Assembly: GCF_002150005.2 (NCBI RefSeq)
Contig: NZ_MSPP01000001.1
Location: 868,001 to 932,000, forward strand
Direction: 5' to 3'
DNA from: Marivivens niveibacter
GTDB taxonomy: Bacteria > Pseudomonadota > Alphaproteobacteria > Rhodobacterales > Rhodobacteraceae
Length of the DNA: 64,000 nucleotides
Below, piece after piece: positions 50,415 through 60,186 of this stretch. Below the pieces are notes generated by a model, which did not search any database, had not been told where the DNA came from, and saw only the letters and a list, made by a program, of their open reading frames with translations. The position numbers were made by a program, and so were the translations under genes. Every line of letters starts with the position of its first letter. The stretch's first letter is position 1.

Positions 50415-51590
50415 ATGGGCGCGCCATTTGCGACCGATCCATCGCGGTCCCGCGGTAGATTATACCCCGAAGAAGAAAGCCATTTTCGTTCCCCATTTCA
50501 ACGGGATCGTGATCGTATTATCCACGCAAGCAGCTTTCGTCGTTTAAAACATAAAACCCAAGTTTTCATTGAACACGAAGGCGATTATTTCCGCACGCGC
50601 CTGACCCATTCGATCGAGGTCGCTCAGGTCGCGCGAACGTTGGCCAACACCATCGGTTTGAACCAAGAATTGGCCGAAGCGATCGCGCTGGCCCACGATC
50701 TGGGGCACCCTCCGTTCGGTCACACGGGCGAAGACGCGCTGCATGAGTTGATGGAGCCATACGGCGGCTTTGACCACAACGCGCAGGCCATTCGGATCGT
50801 GACCAATCTGGAACGCCACTACGCCGATTTTGACGGTCTAAACCTGACGTGGGAAACGTTAGAGGGCATCGCAAAACACAATGGCCCAGTGACGGGCGAT
50901 ATTCCATGGGCACTGCAAGATTATGTCGCCAAACACGATCTGGAACTGCACACCCACGCCAGCGCCGAAGCGCAGGTCGCGGCCTTGGCAGATGACATCG
51001 CATATAATAACCATGACCTGCATGACGGTCTGCGCGCCGAATTGTTCAGCACGGATGAATTGGCGGACCTGCCGATCCTGCACGACTGCTGGGCCGAGGT
51101 GGATAAGAAATACCCCGGTCTGAATTACTACCGCCGCCGCCACGAGGCATTGCGCCGGTTCTTTGGCATTTTGGTCGAAGATGTCATCGCGGTTACAACA
51201 GAAAATCTGCGCGAATTGGACCCGAAATCAGTCGAGGATGTCCGCGAGGCTGGCCGTATGATGGTACAGTTCTCTCCGGCGCTGTGGGCTGATTTAAAAG
51301 TGATCCGTAAGTTCTTGTTTACACGCATGTATCGCCACCCCAGTGTGGTTGAGATGCGCAAGCATGTGACAGGCGCGGTCAAGGATCTGTTCCCGATTTT
51401 CATGGCTGATCCCAGCCATCTGCCGAAACAATGGCGCAAGGATTTGGCAGAGGTTAAGACCGAAGTCGACCTTGCCCGAATTGTTTGTGACTACATATCC
51501 GGAATGACCGACAGGTTCGCAATTCAAGAACACGCGCGCCTGACAGGATCTGATATTATTGAACGGACAAGGGTTACAAATGTCGGTTGA
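50415..51590 (+). CDS. dgt: Deoxyguanosinetriphosphate triphosphohydrolase-like protein
   Basis: 391 residues of the HD-domain dGTPase-like group (Dgt type 2 length). It removes triphosphate from dNTPs. FQRDRDRIIHASSFRRLKHKTQV is at about 28-50. The HD metal residues are in RTRLTHSIEVAQ (His) and IALAHDLGHPPFGHTGEDAL (His-Asp), with LEAQ-type and DDIAYNNHDLHDGLRA (Asp) further on. It ends in an 11-bp overlap with the antiporter gene. Its place next to erpA and before argS-SPOR-nagZ-scpAB is conserved in Rhodobacterales, as far as I recall. Confidence 0.93.
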   Translation: MGAPFATDPSRSRGRLYPEEESHFRSPFQRDRDRIIHASSFRRLKHKTQVFIEHEGDYFRTRLTHSIEVAQVARTLANTIGLNQELAEAIALAHDLGHPPFGHTGEDALHELMEPYGGFDHNAQAIRIVTNLERHYADFDGLNLTWETLEGIAKHNGPVTGDIPWALQDYVAKHDLELHTHASAEAQVAALADDIAYNNHDLHDGLRAELFSTDELADLPILHDCWAEVDKKYPGLNYYRRRHEALRRFFGILVEDVIAVTTENLRELDPKSVEDVREAGRMMVQFSPALWADLKVIRKFLFTRMYRHPSVVEMRKHVTGAVKDLFPIFMADPSHLPKQWRKDLAEVKTEVDLARIVCDYISGMTDRFAIQEHARLTGSDIIERTRVTNVG

Positions 51591-53439
51591 AGCAGCTTCA
51601 GGCGCATTGTCGCCAGTTATGGCGTTTGCGCTGGTGGGCGCATTGGGTGTGGGATCACAATGGCTTGCTTGGCGTTTGCGGATGCCTGCGATCGTATTGA
51701 TGCTATTGGCGGGCATTATCGTGGGGCCCGTTTTGGGCGTTTTTGATCCGCAACGGGATATTGGCAATCTGTTATCGCCCATGATCGCGATCGCCGTGGC
51801 CATCATTCTGTTCGAAGGCGGCCTGACCCTGAATTTCCATTCGCTGTCCGATGCGGCGGCTGGCGTGCGGCGGTTGGTGTTTATCGGCGCGCCGCTAGGA
51901 TGGTTGGCGTCAACTTTGGCACTGCATTATGGTGCTGGCATTGGATGGGAAACGGCCGCTGTGTTCGGCGGTATTATGATTGTGACGGGTCCAACCGTGA
52001 TCGCGCCGCTGCTACGTCAGGCGCGATTGGCAAAACGCCCCGCCAATTTGTTGCAGTGGGAAGCCATCCTGAACGACCCAATTGGTGCTTTGGCCGCTGT
52101 TTTGGCGTTCGAAGTCGTCATGGTCCGAAATACGGCAACAGACGCTGGCACAGCCACGATGGATTTCGTTGTTGGTATCGGTCTGGCGACAGTGTTGGGC
52201 GTCGTTGCGGGATACGGTATCGCTCGCGCGTTCAAACGTGCCTATGTTCCTGAATATATGAAGGTTCCAGTGCTGTTTACGGTGCTTTTGCTGACCTTTG
52301 CATTGGCGGACACTGTTCTACACGAAAGCGGCCTGCTGGCTGTAACGATCATGGGTATTTGGATCGCTAATGCAAATTTGCCCAGCTACACCGAACTGCG
52401 CCGTTTCAAAGAACACGCGACCGTGCTGCTGGTGTCGGGTGTGTTCATCCTATTGGCTGCAAATCTAGAATTCGAAGCCTTGGCGCGACTAGATTGGCAC
52501 GCGGCCCTGTTCGTCGCTCTGGTGATTTTGGTCGCGCGTCCTGCGACTGTTCTGATTTCGTTGATCGGTGTCGATATCCCGTTCAAAGAAAAGCTGTTGG
52601 TCGCCATTACTGGCCCGCGCGGTGTTGTTCTGGTGGCTGTTGCAGGTTTGTTTGGTGAACGACTGGCCGCGATCGGTGTTGAGGATGGCGCTTTGGTTGG
52701 TCCATTGGCCTTTGTTCTGGTCGCCGCGACGGTTGTTCTGCACGGCTTCACGCTTGCGCCTGTTGCGCGCTGGCTGGGGCTGACAGGGGCAGGGGTTCCC
52801 GGCGTGATTATCGTAGGTGGGTCGACCTGGTCCACAGCATTGGCCGAAGCGTTGAAAAAGGCGTCTGTTCCTGTAGTCGTCACCGATCCTAACCATGCCA
52901 AATTGCGCACAGCGCGGTCAGCAGGTGTGCCAACATTCACCGGCGATATTCTGTCCGAAGCGGCAGAGGACCGATTGGAATTCGTGAGCTATGGTACTGT
53001 CGTCGCGGCAACGGACAACGATGCCTATAACACATTGGTCGCGACCGACCTTGCCCCTGAATTTGGGCGGGATCGCGTGTATCAATTGGTGCGCGAAAAA
53101 TCTGACAGCGCGCGGCATAGTTTGCCCGCCACGTTGGGCGGCAAACATTTCGGCGATGAAAAAACGCTGCATGAATTGCGTGATTTGATGCGTAAGGGCT
53201 GGTTGTTCCGTGTCACGCGTTTGACCGAAGAATTCACATTCGACGATTGGCGTCAAAAACGTCCGAATGCTGTGATCTATGCCTTTGTGAATGCGGCGGG
53301 TGATATTCGGTTCGTCCGAAAGGACGATCAGGTCAAACCTGGGCCGGATGTGCAGATCATATCCATGCTGCCCCCCGGAAGTCTGGAAAGCGAAGCTGCG
53401 AAAGTCACGCCAAACTTACCCGACGATTTGACCCCGTAG
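51580..53439 (+). CDS. Cation:proton antiporter (NhaP-type) with TrkA-N domain
   Basis: 619 residues from MSVEAASGALSP, with AAGGG upstream. The membrane part (1-390) has about 12 helices and CPA1-type features: MPAIVLMLLAGIIVGP, IAIAVAIILFEGGLTLNF, TGPTVIAPLLRQARL, NDPIGALAAVLAFEVV and TGPRGVVLVAVAGLF. Residues about 405-510 form a TrkA-N nucleotide-binding domain (GVIIVGGSTWSTALAEAL, ATDNDAYNTLVATDL), likely gating by NAD(H). It exchanges Na+ or K+ for H+ at the inner membrane. It overlaps the end of dgt by 11 bp, and its 3' end overlaps the convergent gene by 24 bp. Confidence 0.9.
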   Translation: MSVEAASGALSPVMAFALVGALGVGSQWLAWRLRMPAIVLMLLAGIIVGPVLGVFDPQRDIGNLLSPMIAIAVAIILFEGGLTLNFHSLSDAAAGVRRLVFIGAPLGWLASTLALHYGAGIGWETAAVFGGIMIVTGPTVIAPLLRQARLAKRPANLLQWEAILNDPIGALAAVLAFEVVMVRNTATDAGTATMDFVVGIGLATVLGVVAGYGIARAFKRAYVPEYMKVPVLFTVLLLTFALADTVLHESGLLAVTIMGIWIANANLPSYTELRRFKEHATVLLVSGVFILLAANLEFEALARLDWHAALFVALVILVARPATVLISLIGVDIPFKEKLLVAITGPRGVVLVAVAGLFGERLAAIGVEDGALVGPLAFVLVAATVVLHGFTLAPVARWLGLTGAGVPGVIIVGGSTWSTALAEALKKASVPVVVTDPNHAKLRTARSAGVPTFTGDILSEAAEDRLEFVSYGTVVAATDNDAYNTLVATDLAPEFGRDRVYQLVREKSDSARHSLPATLGGKHFGDEKTLHELRDLMRKGWLFRVTRLTEEFTFDDWRQKRPNAVIYAFVNAAGDIRFVRKDDQVKPGPDVQIISMLPPGSLESEAAKVTPNLPDDLTP

Positions 53440-54501
53440 TTTGCGGTACTTGGGCAGAAATATGCCTGCCGCAATCAAGACAATCAACGAATAGGCGCCC
53501 AAGGTGGAAAGGTAGTTCAGGTCTGAATATGTCGCTGCCGTATCTAGATCGAACCGCATTCCGCCTTTGCGTCCGATGATCATCAGTGGCACATAGGTCA
53601 AAGAAAACGCGAGCGCGATTGCTGCTGCGTGCAGCCATTCAAGTCCGCGATCAAAGGTCTGGTTTTGCCATTCCGACCATGCGCTGAAAAACGCGAAAAC
53701 CATCAGACCATGCTGCGCCAAATGTTTGTTGGCGATGTAGAAATAGCTGTCGGTTTGCAGCTGTTCGTCAGTCATGGTGGATAGCAGGTCAAAGGCAAGG
53801 CTTGCCACCAAGACAACACTGACACCTATCGTAAGGTAGGGTTGATCGACGCGGTTGGGATCTACCAAAACGATCGCAAGGATCGCCAACAAAACGACCT
53901 CTGGCATGATATACAGTGACAGTCCGATGTCAGAATGCGTTTTAAGAAAGAAAAACGCATAAAGCGCGAACGTGCATAGCGTAAGTGCCATCATCAGTGC
54001 AGAGCCGATCCTGTAGGCGGACGATATGCACAAGGTCGATGCGCAGGCCAATAACGTCAGAGTCAGCGCAGTGACCTGCATGAATTCTTCGCCCAGTATG
54101 ATCTGGTACCACGTTTGCGGCGCATCCGTGTGGTGGTGATGTACGATAAGGCTGATTTCTGGAACGAAGTTTGGTGCAACGCCGTGTCCAAACGCCCAGA
54201 TGGCGATCAGAATTTGCAAAGCTCCCAGCCCAACGGCGATACCGCCCCACACATGGGCAGCGCGCGCATCTTTACTACGGGCAACGAACGCCAGAAACGA
54301 TGCCACAAAGAAAAACAGGGCTGTGCCTAGCCCACCATGCAAATGCACAAATGATTCATACAGGGCTTGGGGGTCGTCACCGCCGAGTGCGGATAATACG
54401 GGCGACAAGGCAGGATTACTCAGTTCGCTTCGTATCAAAAGCGACAATAGGCCCATCACACAGCCCATCGTAAAAATGACGACTATATTCAACTTTACCA
54501 T
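53416..54501 (-). CDS. Ten-helix membrane protein resembling a reduced haem-copper oxidase subunit I
   Basis: 361 residues with ten predicted helices (about 5-23, 50-74, 84-104, 136-158, 164-186, 194-213, 221-240, 253-275, 286-308 and 330-350). The first helix and loop (GLLSLLIRSELSNP) and the last three helices (DSYFYIANKHLAQHG, SLTYVPLMIIGRKGGM, DLNYLSTLGAYS) follow cytochrome oxidase subunit I. His55 and His260 align with the low-spin haem ligands. The high-spin haem ligand position is Asn258, and the usual copper motifs (HPEVY, WAHH) are not seen; an HHHH run at 121-124 lies in a loop. About 170 residues shorter than CoxA. Probably a haem-binding membrane protein, not an oxidase. The ribosome site AAAGGT precedes the ATG. 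Confidence 0.7.
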   Translation of the reverse strand: MVKLNIVVIFTMGCVMGLLSLLIRSELSNPALSPVLSALGGDDPQALYESFVHLHGGLGTALFFFVASFLAFVARSKDARAAHVWGGIAVGLGALQILIAIWAFGHGVAPNFVPEISLIVHHHHTDAPQTWYQIILGEEFMQVTALTLTLLACASTLCISSAYRIGSALMMALTLCTFALYAFFFLKTHSDIGLSLYIMPEVVLLAILAIVLVDPNRVDQPYLTIGVSVVLVASLAFDLLSTMTDEQLQTDSYFYIANKHLAQHGLMVFAFFSAWSEWQNQTFDRGLEWLHAAAIALAFSLTYVPLMIIGRKGGMRFDLDTAATYSDLNYLSTLGAYSLIVLIAAGIFLPKYRKLRGQIVG

Positions 54502-54620
54502 GTTCTGACCTTTACCGTTTCACTCGAATAACACAACCTACCTGAAAGCATGGCGCAGCTGGCCGTTGACCTTTGAATTGGCCGTGTTAAACCCAGCGCG
54601 AACCCGAGAAAGACGATGAA

Positions 54621-56363
54621 ATGAACCTGTTTTCCGATATCCGCGCTTTGGTCATTGACTGCCTGACCGCTATGACAGCCGAAGGCCAGCTGCCTGAGGG
54701 CCTAGATTTTTCCAACGTAGCGGTAGAGCCTCCTCGTGATGCATTGCACGGCGATATGGCTACCAACGCTGCGATGGTATTGGCCAAACCTGCAAAGTCC
54801 AAGCCACGTGACATTGCAGACGCCTTGGCTGCGCGGTTGATCGCCGATGAGCGTGTGGCCTCTGCCGATGTTGCAGGGCCTGGTTTCTTGAACATGCGTT
54901 TGGCTGCAAATGTTTGGCCGCTGATCGTTAAGACCGCGTTGACCGATGACACCTATGGCCGTTCGGTTATGGGCGAGGGAATTAAGGTTAACGTCGAATA
55001 TGTTTCTGCGAACCCAACCGGCCCTATGCATGTCGGTCACACCCGCGGTGCTGTCTTTGGCGACGCGCTGGCGTCGCTGCTGGATTATGCGGGTTATGAC
55101 GTGACGCGCGAATACTACATCAATGATGCAGGTGCACAGGTTGACGTGTTGGCGCGTTCCGCGTTCGAACGCTACCGCGAAGCCAACGGTCTGGAACCTG
55201 TCATCGCCGAAGGTCTGTACCCAGGTGATTACCTGATCCCAGTTGGTGAAGCGCTCAAGGAAAAATACGGCGACAGCCTGATCGACCAGCCAGAATCGGA
55301 ATGGCTAGCGGATATCCGCGAATTCGCCACCGCCGCGATGATGGATATGATCCGTGACGATCTGGCGCTGCTAGGCGTGAAAATGGATGTGTTCAGCAGC
55401 GAAAAGGCGCTGTACGGCACGGGCCAAATTGAAAACGCCATCGAACGTTTGCAGGCTCAGGGCTTGATTTACGAAGGCGTGCTAGAACCACCCAAAGGCA
55501 AAGTGCCAGAGGATTGGGAACCACGCGAACAGACTTTGTTCAAATCGACCGAATACGGTGACGATGTTGACCGCCCTGTGAAAAAATCGGACGGCGCATG
55601 GACCTATTTCGCGCCTGACGTTGCCTATCACTATGACAAAGTGGATCGCGGTTTCGACCAGCTGATCGACATTTTCGGTGCTGACCACGGTGGTTACGTC
55701 AAACGGATGAAGGCCGCCGTTTCCGCGCTGTCGAACAACAAGGTGCCTTTGGACATCAAACTGATCCAGCTGGTGAAACTGTTCAAAAATGGCGAACCGT
55801 TCAAAATGTCAAAACGTGCGGGCACCTTTGTGACCTTGCGCGATGTCGTTGAACAGGCGGGCGCGGACGTGACCCGTTTCCACATGCTGACCCGTAAAAA
55901 CGATGCGCCTTTGGATTTCGATTTCGACAAAGTGTTGGAACAGTCCAAAGACAACCCTGTGTTCTACGTGCAATATGCATCGGCCCGTGTGCATTCCGTT
56001 CTGCGCAAAGCAGCAGAGCAGGGGATCGACGTATCGGATGCAGCGCTGCAAGCCGCTGACCTGACCAAAGCGGCGTCGGATGCCGAAATCGCTGTCGTCA
56101 AAAAACTGGCTGAATGGCCACGTCTGGTTGAAATCGCCGCCAAAGGCCACGAACCGCACCGCATTTCGTTCTACCTGTACGAATTGGCGTCGGAATTGCA
56201 TGGACTGTGGAATAAAGGGAATGACGACATGTCGCTTCGTTTCATCCAAGAGGGTGATGTTGCAACAAGTCAGTCGAAAATCGCTTTGATCAAGGCCGTG
56301 GCGGTTGTCATATCGCACGGTTTGGGTATCTTGGGCGTGAAACCGGCAACAGAGATGCGCTAA
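54621..56363 (+). CDS. argS: Arginyl-tRNA synthetase
   Basis: 580 residues. It charges tRNA-Arg with arginine. The class I HIGH motif is present as HVGH in [17 protein letters not shown] (about residue 134). The KMSKS-like loop is [14 protein letters not shown] near 395. The N-terminal additional domain (1-110) and the C-terminal helical anticodon domain (about 450-580, ending PATEMR) complete the usual layout. It is the first gene of the rightward run argS, SPOR protein, nagZ, scpA, scpB. Confidence 0.97.
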   Translation: MNLFSDIRALVIDCLTAMTAEGQLPEGLDFSNVAVEPPRDALHGDMATNAAMVLAKPAKSKPRDIADALAARLIADERVASADVAGPGFLNMRLAANVWPLIVKTALTDDTYGRSVMGEGIKVNVEYVSANPTGPMHVGHTRGAVFGDALASLLDYAGYDVTREYYINDAGAQVDVLARSAFERYREANGLEPVIAEGLYPGDYLIPVGEALKEKYGDSLIDQPESEWLADIREFATAAMMDMIRDDLALLGVKMDVFSSEKALYGTGQIENAIERLQAQGLIYEGVLEPPKGKVPEDWEPREQTLFKSTEYGDDVDRPVKKSDGAWTYFAPDVAYHYDKVDRGFDQLIDIFGADHGGYVKRMKAAVSALSNNKVPLDIKLIQLVKLFKNGEPFKMSKRAGTFVTLRDVVEQAGADVTRFHMLTRKNDAPLDFDFDKVLEQSKDNPVFYVQYASARVHSVLRKAAEQGIDVSDAALQAADLTKAASDAEIAVVKKLAEWPRLVEIAAKGHEPHRISFYLYELASELHGLWNKGNDDMSLRFIQEGDVATSQSKIALIKAVAVVISHGLGILGVKPATEMR

Positions 56364-56438
56364 AGCATCCATTTCGCCGGGCTCGAGCAGGCAACGAATT
56401 GAGGGACGCGGGCGCGCAAGCCCCGCGGCATAGGCGAA

Positions 56439-57458
56439 ATGGCAGCGTATTCTGATGTGCGCGCTCCGCATCAAGCAGAGCGTAAGCTGAACACCGGTAA
56501 ACTGGTCAATGTTGTAGGGGCCTGTGTGTCCTTGGCCGTCGTGGCAAGCGTCGGCGTATGGGGTTATAAATTGGTCATGCGCGATGTGACGGGCGTGCCC
56601 GTCGTTCGCGCAATGGAAGGCGCAATGCGCCAAGCGCCAAGCAATCCCGGCGGCGAAATCGCACCAAATCTGGGCCTATCCGTAAATGATGTCGCCGCAC
56701 TGGGCGGAGCAACGGCACCTGAAGAGGCCGAAGCGGTTTTGCTTGCACCGCAAACGGCAGCGTTGCCAGCCGAAGATTTGGCCGTAATGCCAACCGCCGA
56801 AGCAGGAGAGGTGGTGGCCCAAGGCGTAGCCGAAGCTTTGGAAAAAGCCGCAGAGCCAGAAGCCGAAGCAGTTGCGACCCCGGTCGCCGCTTCGTCAGAG
56901 CCAATGACGGTCGAAGATATTTTGAAAATGGCCGATAACATCGCCGCCGGCGTTGATCCGTTGTCGACCGTTGCAGCTGATGATGTGCCGCCTGTGCAAA
57001 CGTCGATCAACGGCGTTTCCACCGATTTCATCGCAGACATCATTCCCGCATCCGTTCCGGGCGTCTCTGAATCGCCGCGTCCAACTGTTCGCCCTGCAAA
57101 TCTGGTCGTTGCTAGTGCCACCACCAGTGTTGCGGTGCCTGCGGCCGCTCCCGTTGCAACAGGCCGCACATTTGATCAGGCACTGGCCGCGTCCGAAGCA
57201 TTGGCTTTGGGAACCAACTTAGTTCAGATCGGGGCGTATGACAGCGCCGAAGTCGCCCAAACCGAATGGGCTCGTTTTAACGCGCAGTTCCCTGATTATA
57301 TGTCAGGCAAAACTCACGTCATTCAACGCGCTGAACGCGGCGGTCGGGTTTTCTATCGTCTACGCGCTGTGAATTTTGACGATCTGTCCGACACACGGCG
57401 GTTCTGTGCGGCCCTACTGGCCGAAGGTGTCGATTGCGTCCCTGTGGTGCTGCAATAA
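56439..57458 (+). CDS. SPOR domain protein
   Basis: 339 residues: a cytoplasmic tail of about 27 residues, one membrane helix (28-46, VVGACVSLAVVASVGVWG), a long Ala/Glu/Pro-rich periplasmic linker (50-235), and a C-terminal SPOR domain (about 255-339, NLVQIGAYDSAEVAQTEWARF, FYRLRAVNFDDL). SPOR domains bind denuded glycan strands at the division septum. The ribosome site is weak (AGGCG before the ATG). It lies between argS and nagZ, ending on the base before the nagZ ATG. Confidence 0.9.
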   Translation: MAAYSDVRAPHQAERKLNTGKLVNVVGACVSLAVVASVGVWGYKLVMRDVTGVPVVRAMEGAMRQAPSNPGGEIAPNLGLSVNDVAALGGATAPEEAEAVLLAPQTAALPAEDLAVMPTAEAGEVVAQGVAEALEKAAEPEAEAVATPVAASSEPMTVEDILKMADNIAAGVDPLSTVAADDVPPVQTSINGVSTDFIADIIPASVPGVSESPRPTVRPANLVVASATTSVAVPAAAPVATGRTFDQALAASEALALGTNLVQIGAYDSAEVAQTEWARFNAQFPDYMSGKTHVIQRAERGGRVFYRLRAVNFDDLSDTRRFCAALLAEGVDCVPVVLQ

Positions 57459-58442
57459 ATGGCGGGTGCCTATATCCTTGCGCCTTTAGGGGCGCAGGTT
57501 TCAACTTGGGAACGGTCGTTTTTTCGGGATGCGGATCCATATGGGTTCATCCTATTCGCGCGAAACGTTGAAAGCCCCGATCAATTGCGGGCGCTCTGTC
57601 GTGATTTGCGCGACACCGTTGGGCGCGACGTGCCAATACTGATCGATCAAGAAGGCGGGCGCGTTCAACGCCTAACCGCGCCGCATTGGCGTCAGTGGAT
57701 GCCGCCACTGGAGCTAGCCCGTTTGGCCAAGGATCCAGAACGCGCGTTTTATCTGCGCTATCGCATCATTGCAGATGAATTGCGGTCAGTCGGGATTGAC
57801 GTGAACTGTGCGCCGACCTGTGACATCGCGCAGTCTGACACGCATCCATTTCTAAAAAACCGATGCATGGGCGAAACGCCGACCGAGGTCGCTGCAAACG
57901 CGCGCGCATCCATCCATGGTCATTTGGACGGTGGCGTCTTGCCTGTGATCAAACACATGCCCGGTCATGGGCGTGGCAAGGTTGATAGCCATCTGGGTCT
58001 ACCTGTCGCCGATGTTGCGTTAGATGTTGCGCAGGATTGGGATTTCGCGCCGTTTCGTGCGGTAAATGATGCGCCAATGGGGATGAGCGCTCATATCGTT
58101 TATCCTGAGGCCGGAACCGCTCCAGCGACCCAGAACGCGGATATGATTGACCTGATCCGCCGCGATATTGGGTTCAACGGTCTGCTGATGACCGATGATA
58201 TTTCGATGGAGGCGTTAGACGGCCCCGTAGAACATCGCGCAAAACTGTCTATTGATGCAGGCTGTGACGTTGTTTTGCATTGCAACGGCAAGGCGGATGA
58301 AATGCAGGCCATCGCGGCGACCTGCGGCGCGATGACAAAAGATGCGGCTATTCGGGGCGAAATGGCGCTGAAATGCCGCCAGACGCCCGAAACCATTGAC
58401 ATAAAGGCATTAGAGGCCGAATTTGGGACGCTGATAGCGTAA
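57459..58442 (+). CDS. nagZ: Beta-N-acetylhexosaminidase NagZ
   Basis: 327 residues of glycoside hydrolase family 3. It removes N-acetylglucosamine from anhydro-muropeptides during cytosolic peptidoglycan recycling. Conserved blocks are LIDQEGGRVQRL near 63, INCAP-type VNCAPTCDI near 112, KHMPGHGRGKVDSHLGLP near 165 with the catalytic His/Asp dyad, and GLLMTDDISMEAL near 240 with the nucleophile Asp. It directly follows the SPOR gene with no spacing and is 8 bp before scpA. Confidence 0.94.
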   Translation: MAGAYILAPLGAQVSTWERSFFRDADPYGFILFARNVESPDQLRALCRDLRDTVGRDVPILIDQEGGRVQRLTAPHWRQWMPPLELARLAKDPERAFYLRYRIIADELRSVGIDVNCAPTCDIAQSDTHPFLKNRCMGETPTEVAANARASIHGHLDGGVLPVIKHMPGHGRGKVDSHLGLPVADVALDVAQDWDFAPFRAVNDAPMGMSAHIVYPEAGTAPATQNADMIDLIRRDIGFNGLLMTDDISMEALDGPVEHRAKLSIDAGCDVVLHCNGKADEMQAIAATCGAMTKDAAIRGEMALKCRQTPETIDIKALEAEFGTLIA

Positions 58443-58450
58443 GGACCTGA

Positions 58451-59251
58451 ATGGCCGAACAAACACAACTATTCAACGATCAGAAAATGAGCGTTTCAGA
58501 GCGGGTCGCCGCCGAAGCGTTGGTCGTTGACGTCGGTTCGTTTGAAGGCCCTTTGGACCTGCTGCTGTCGCTGGCACGCACGCAAAAGGTCGACCTTTTG
58601 CAGATTTCCATGGTTGCCTTAGCCGAACAATATTTAGCGTTCGTCGAAAAAGCCAAACAATTGCGGTTGGAATTGGCAGCGGATTATCTGGTGATGGCGG
58701 CGTGGCTTGCGTTTTTGAAATCGCGCCTTTTGCTGCCACCCGATCCGACCGAAGATGGACCATCGGGTGAAGAATTGGCCGCGCACCTTGCGTTTCAGCT
58801 AGAGCGGCTAGAGGCGATGCGCAATGCTGCGGCGAACCTGATGGCGCGGGATCAAAAGGGCCGTGATTTTTTCGTTCGCGGCGTGCCCGAAGATTTCGAA
58901 CGCGTCCGCAAGGTACGGTATACGGCAACCCTGCTGGATTTGATGCAAGGCTATGCGCGTATTCGAACCAAGGATGAGTTTCGTCCATTCGTGATGGACC
59001 GCGAACATGTCGACACGATGGAACGTGCACTAGAGCGAATGCGACCATTGATCGGCTTTGCGCGAGAATGGACAGATTTGGTGATGTATATGCCAGATGG
59101 TTGGCAGGGCGACGCTATGCGGACCCGTTCTGCGACCGCTGCAACCTTTGCCGCGTCGCTAGAATTGGTGAAAGAGGGCAAGATTGAATTGCGTCAGGGG
59201 GAAACCTTTGCACCCATTCAAATCAGGCGAAAGGCTGTGAAAGATGACTGA
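58451..59251 (+). CDS. scpA: Segregation and condensation protein A
   Basis: 266 residues. The kleisin subunit of the SMC-ScpAB complex, which compacts and separates chromosomes. The N-terminal kleisin motif FEGPLDLLLSLARTQKVDLLQI is at about 33-54, followed by a helical body with YLVMAAWLAFLKSRLLLP near 77. The middle contains an acidic linker and the C-terminal winged part ends near IRRKAVKDD. It overlaps scpB by 8 bp, which suits the fixed stoichiometry of the two. Confidence 0.93.
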   Translation: MAEQTQLFNDQKMSVSERVAAEALVVDVGSFEGPLDLLLSLARTQKVDLLQISMVALAEQYLAFVEKAKQLRLELAADYLVMAAWLAFLKSRLLLPPDPTEDGPSGEELAAHLAFQLERLEAMRNAAANLMARDQKGRDFFVRGVPEDFERVRKVRYTATLLDLMQGYARIRTKDEFRPFVMDREHVDTMERALERMRPLIGFAREWTDLVMYMPDGWQGDAMRTRSATAATFAASLELVKEGKIELRQGETFAPIQIRRKAVKDD

Positions 59252-59930
59252 CGAAACCGAAGCCACAGACCTCACGCCAGATGAAAACGAACAGGAAGAT
59301 AGCCTGTTTGATGCGCCGCACATGGCCGAACAGGAACGCATGGTCGAAGCGATCTTATTTGCCAGTACAGAACCGGTGACGATCCGCGAATTGGAAAAAC
59401 GGATGCCGCACGGCTGTAATCCAGCGCAAGCGGTCGCCATGCTGGCCCGTCGGTACGAAGGACGCGGCGTGCGATTGAACAAAATCGGGGACGCTTGGGC
59501 ACTGCGCACAGCGCCAGACCTAAGTTATCTGATGCAAAAGGAAACCGTCGAGGTTCGTAAACTGTCCCGTGCCGCGATCGAAACACTGGCGATCATTGCC
59601 TATCATCAGCCGATTACCCGCGCTGAAATCGAAGAAATCCGCGGCGTTTCCGTGTCGCGCGGTACGATTGACCAGTTGATTGAAATGGAATGGATCCGTT
59701 TTGGTCGGCGTAAGATGACTCCGGGTCGGCCTGTGACTTTTGTCGTGACACAAGAGTTCTTGGATCACTTTGGTCTAGAAAGCGCCCGTGACCTACCGGG
59801 GCTAAAAGAATTGCGTTCGGCTGGTCTACTGGATAACCGGCCACCGCCCGGTGCGGGGCAGATCGATGATCGGGATCCAGATGATGACGATGATGATGAC
59901 GAACAGGCAGACCTGTTCATTGAGGAATAA
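59244..59930 (+). CDS. scpB: Segregation and condensation protein B
   Basis: 228 residues. The kite subunit of SMC-ScpAB. Two winged-helix domains are present: the first includes MVEAILFASTEPVTIRELEKRMP at about 33-55, the second AIETLAIIAYHQPITRAEIEEIRG near 112 and RPVTFVVTQEFLDHFGL near 165. A very acidic tail (DDDDDDEQADLFIEE) closes the protein. It is coupled to scpA by overlap and followed 2 bp later by a small basic protein gene. Confidence 0.94.
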   Translation: MTDETEATDLTPDENEQEDSLFDAPHMAEQERMVEAILFASTEPVTIRELEKRMPHGCNPAQAVAMLARRYEGRGVRLNKIGDAWALRTAPDLSYLMQKETVEVRKLSRAAIETLAIIAYHQPITRAEIEEIRGVSVSRGTIDQLIEMEWIRFGRRKMTPGRPVTFVVTQEFLDHFGLESARDLPGLKELRSAGLLDNRPPPGAGQIDDRDPDDDDDDDEQADLFIEE

Positions 59931-59932
59931 CC

Positions 59933-60130
59933 ATGAATACCGAACGAATTATTCGATTGCTGATCCGTACATTGGGCAAACGCGGTGTGCGCCGTGCGAT
60001 CCAAGATCGAGTGACAGGCAACAAAACAGACACGCCTGAGCAGCGCCGAAAAGCACAGCAGGTAAATCACAACATGATGCGGGCATCGCGCGCATTTCGC
60101 ACGATCCGCCGTATGATGAAGATGCGCTAG
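59933..60130 (+). CDS. Small basic protein after scpB
   Basis: 65 residues, strongly basic (many Arg and Lys), with no signal peptide or membrane segment. It starts IIRLLIRTLGKRGVRR and ends with a helix AFRTIRRMMKMR. It follows scpB by 2 bp, with AGGAAT before ATG 59933, so it is made with ScpAB. I recall similar small proteins after scpB in Rhodobacteraceae but no known function. A nucleic-acid-binding role would fit the charge but is only a guess. Confidence 0.7.
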   Translation: MNTERIIRLLIRTLGKRGVRRAIQDRVTGNKTDTPEQRRKAQQVNHNMMRASRAFRTIRRMMKMR

Positions 60131-60138
60131 TCAATTGC

Positions 60139-60157
60139 GCGGGGCTGGTCGCCCCGC
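60139..60157. terminator. Hairpin between the scpAB operon and dcd
   Basis: GCGGGGC, loop TGGTC, GCCCCGC between the convergent stops. There is no clear T-run, so efficiency is uncertain. Confidence 0.5.
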
Positions 60158-60186
60158 ATTCCATTTCAGCGCGCCCAGTTAAAGCG

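Noticed and set aside
55809-56633. 274-codon minus-strand frame opposite argS
   Set aside because: His- and Cys-rich antisense translation of a conserved synthetase; no ribosome site.
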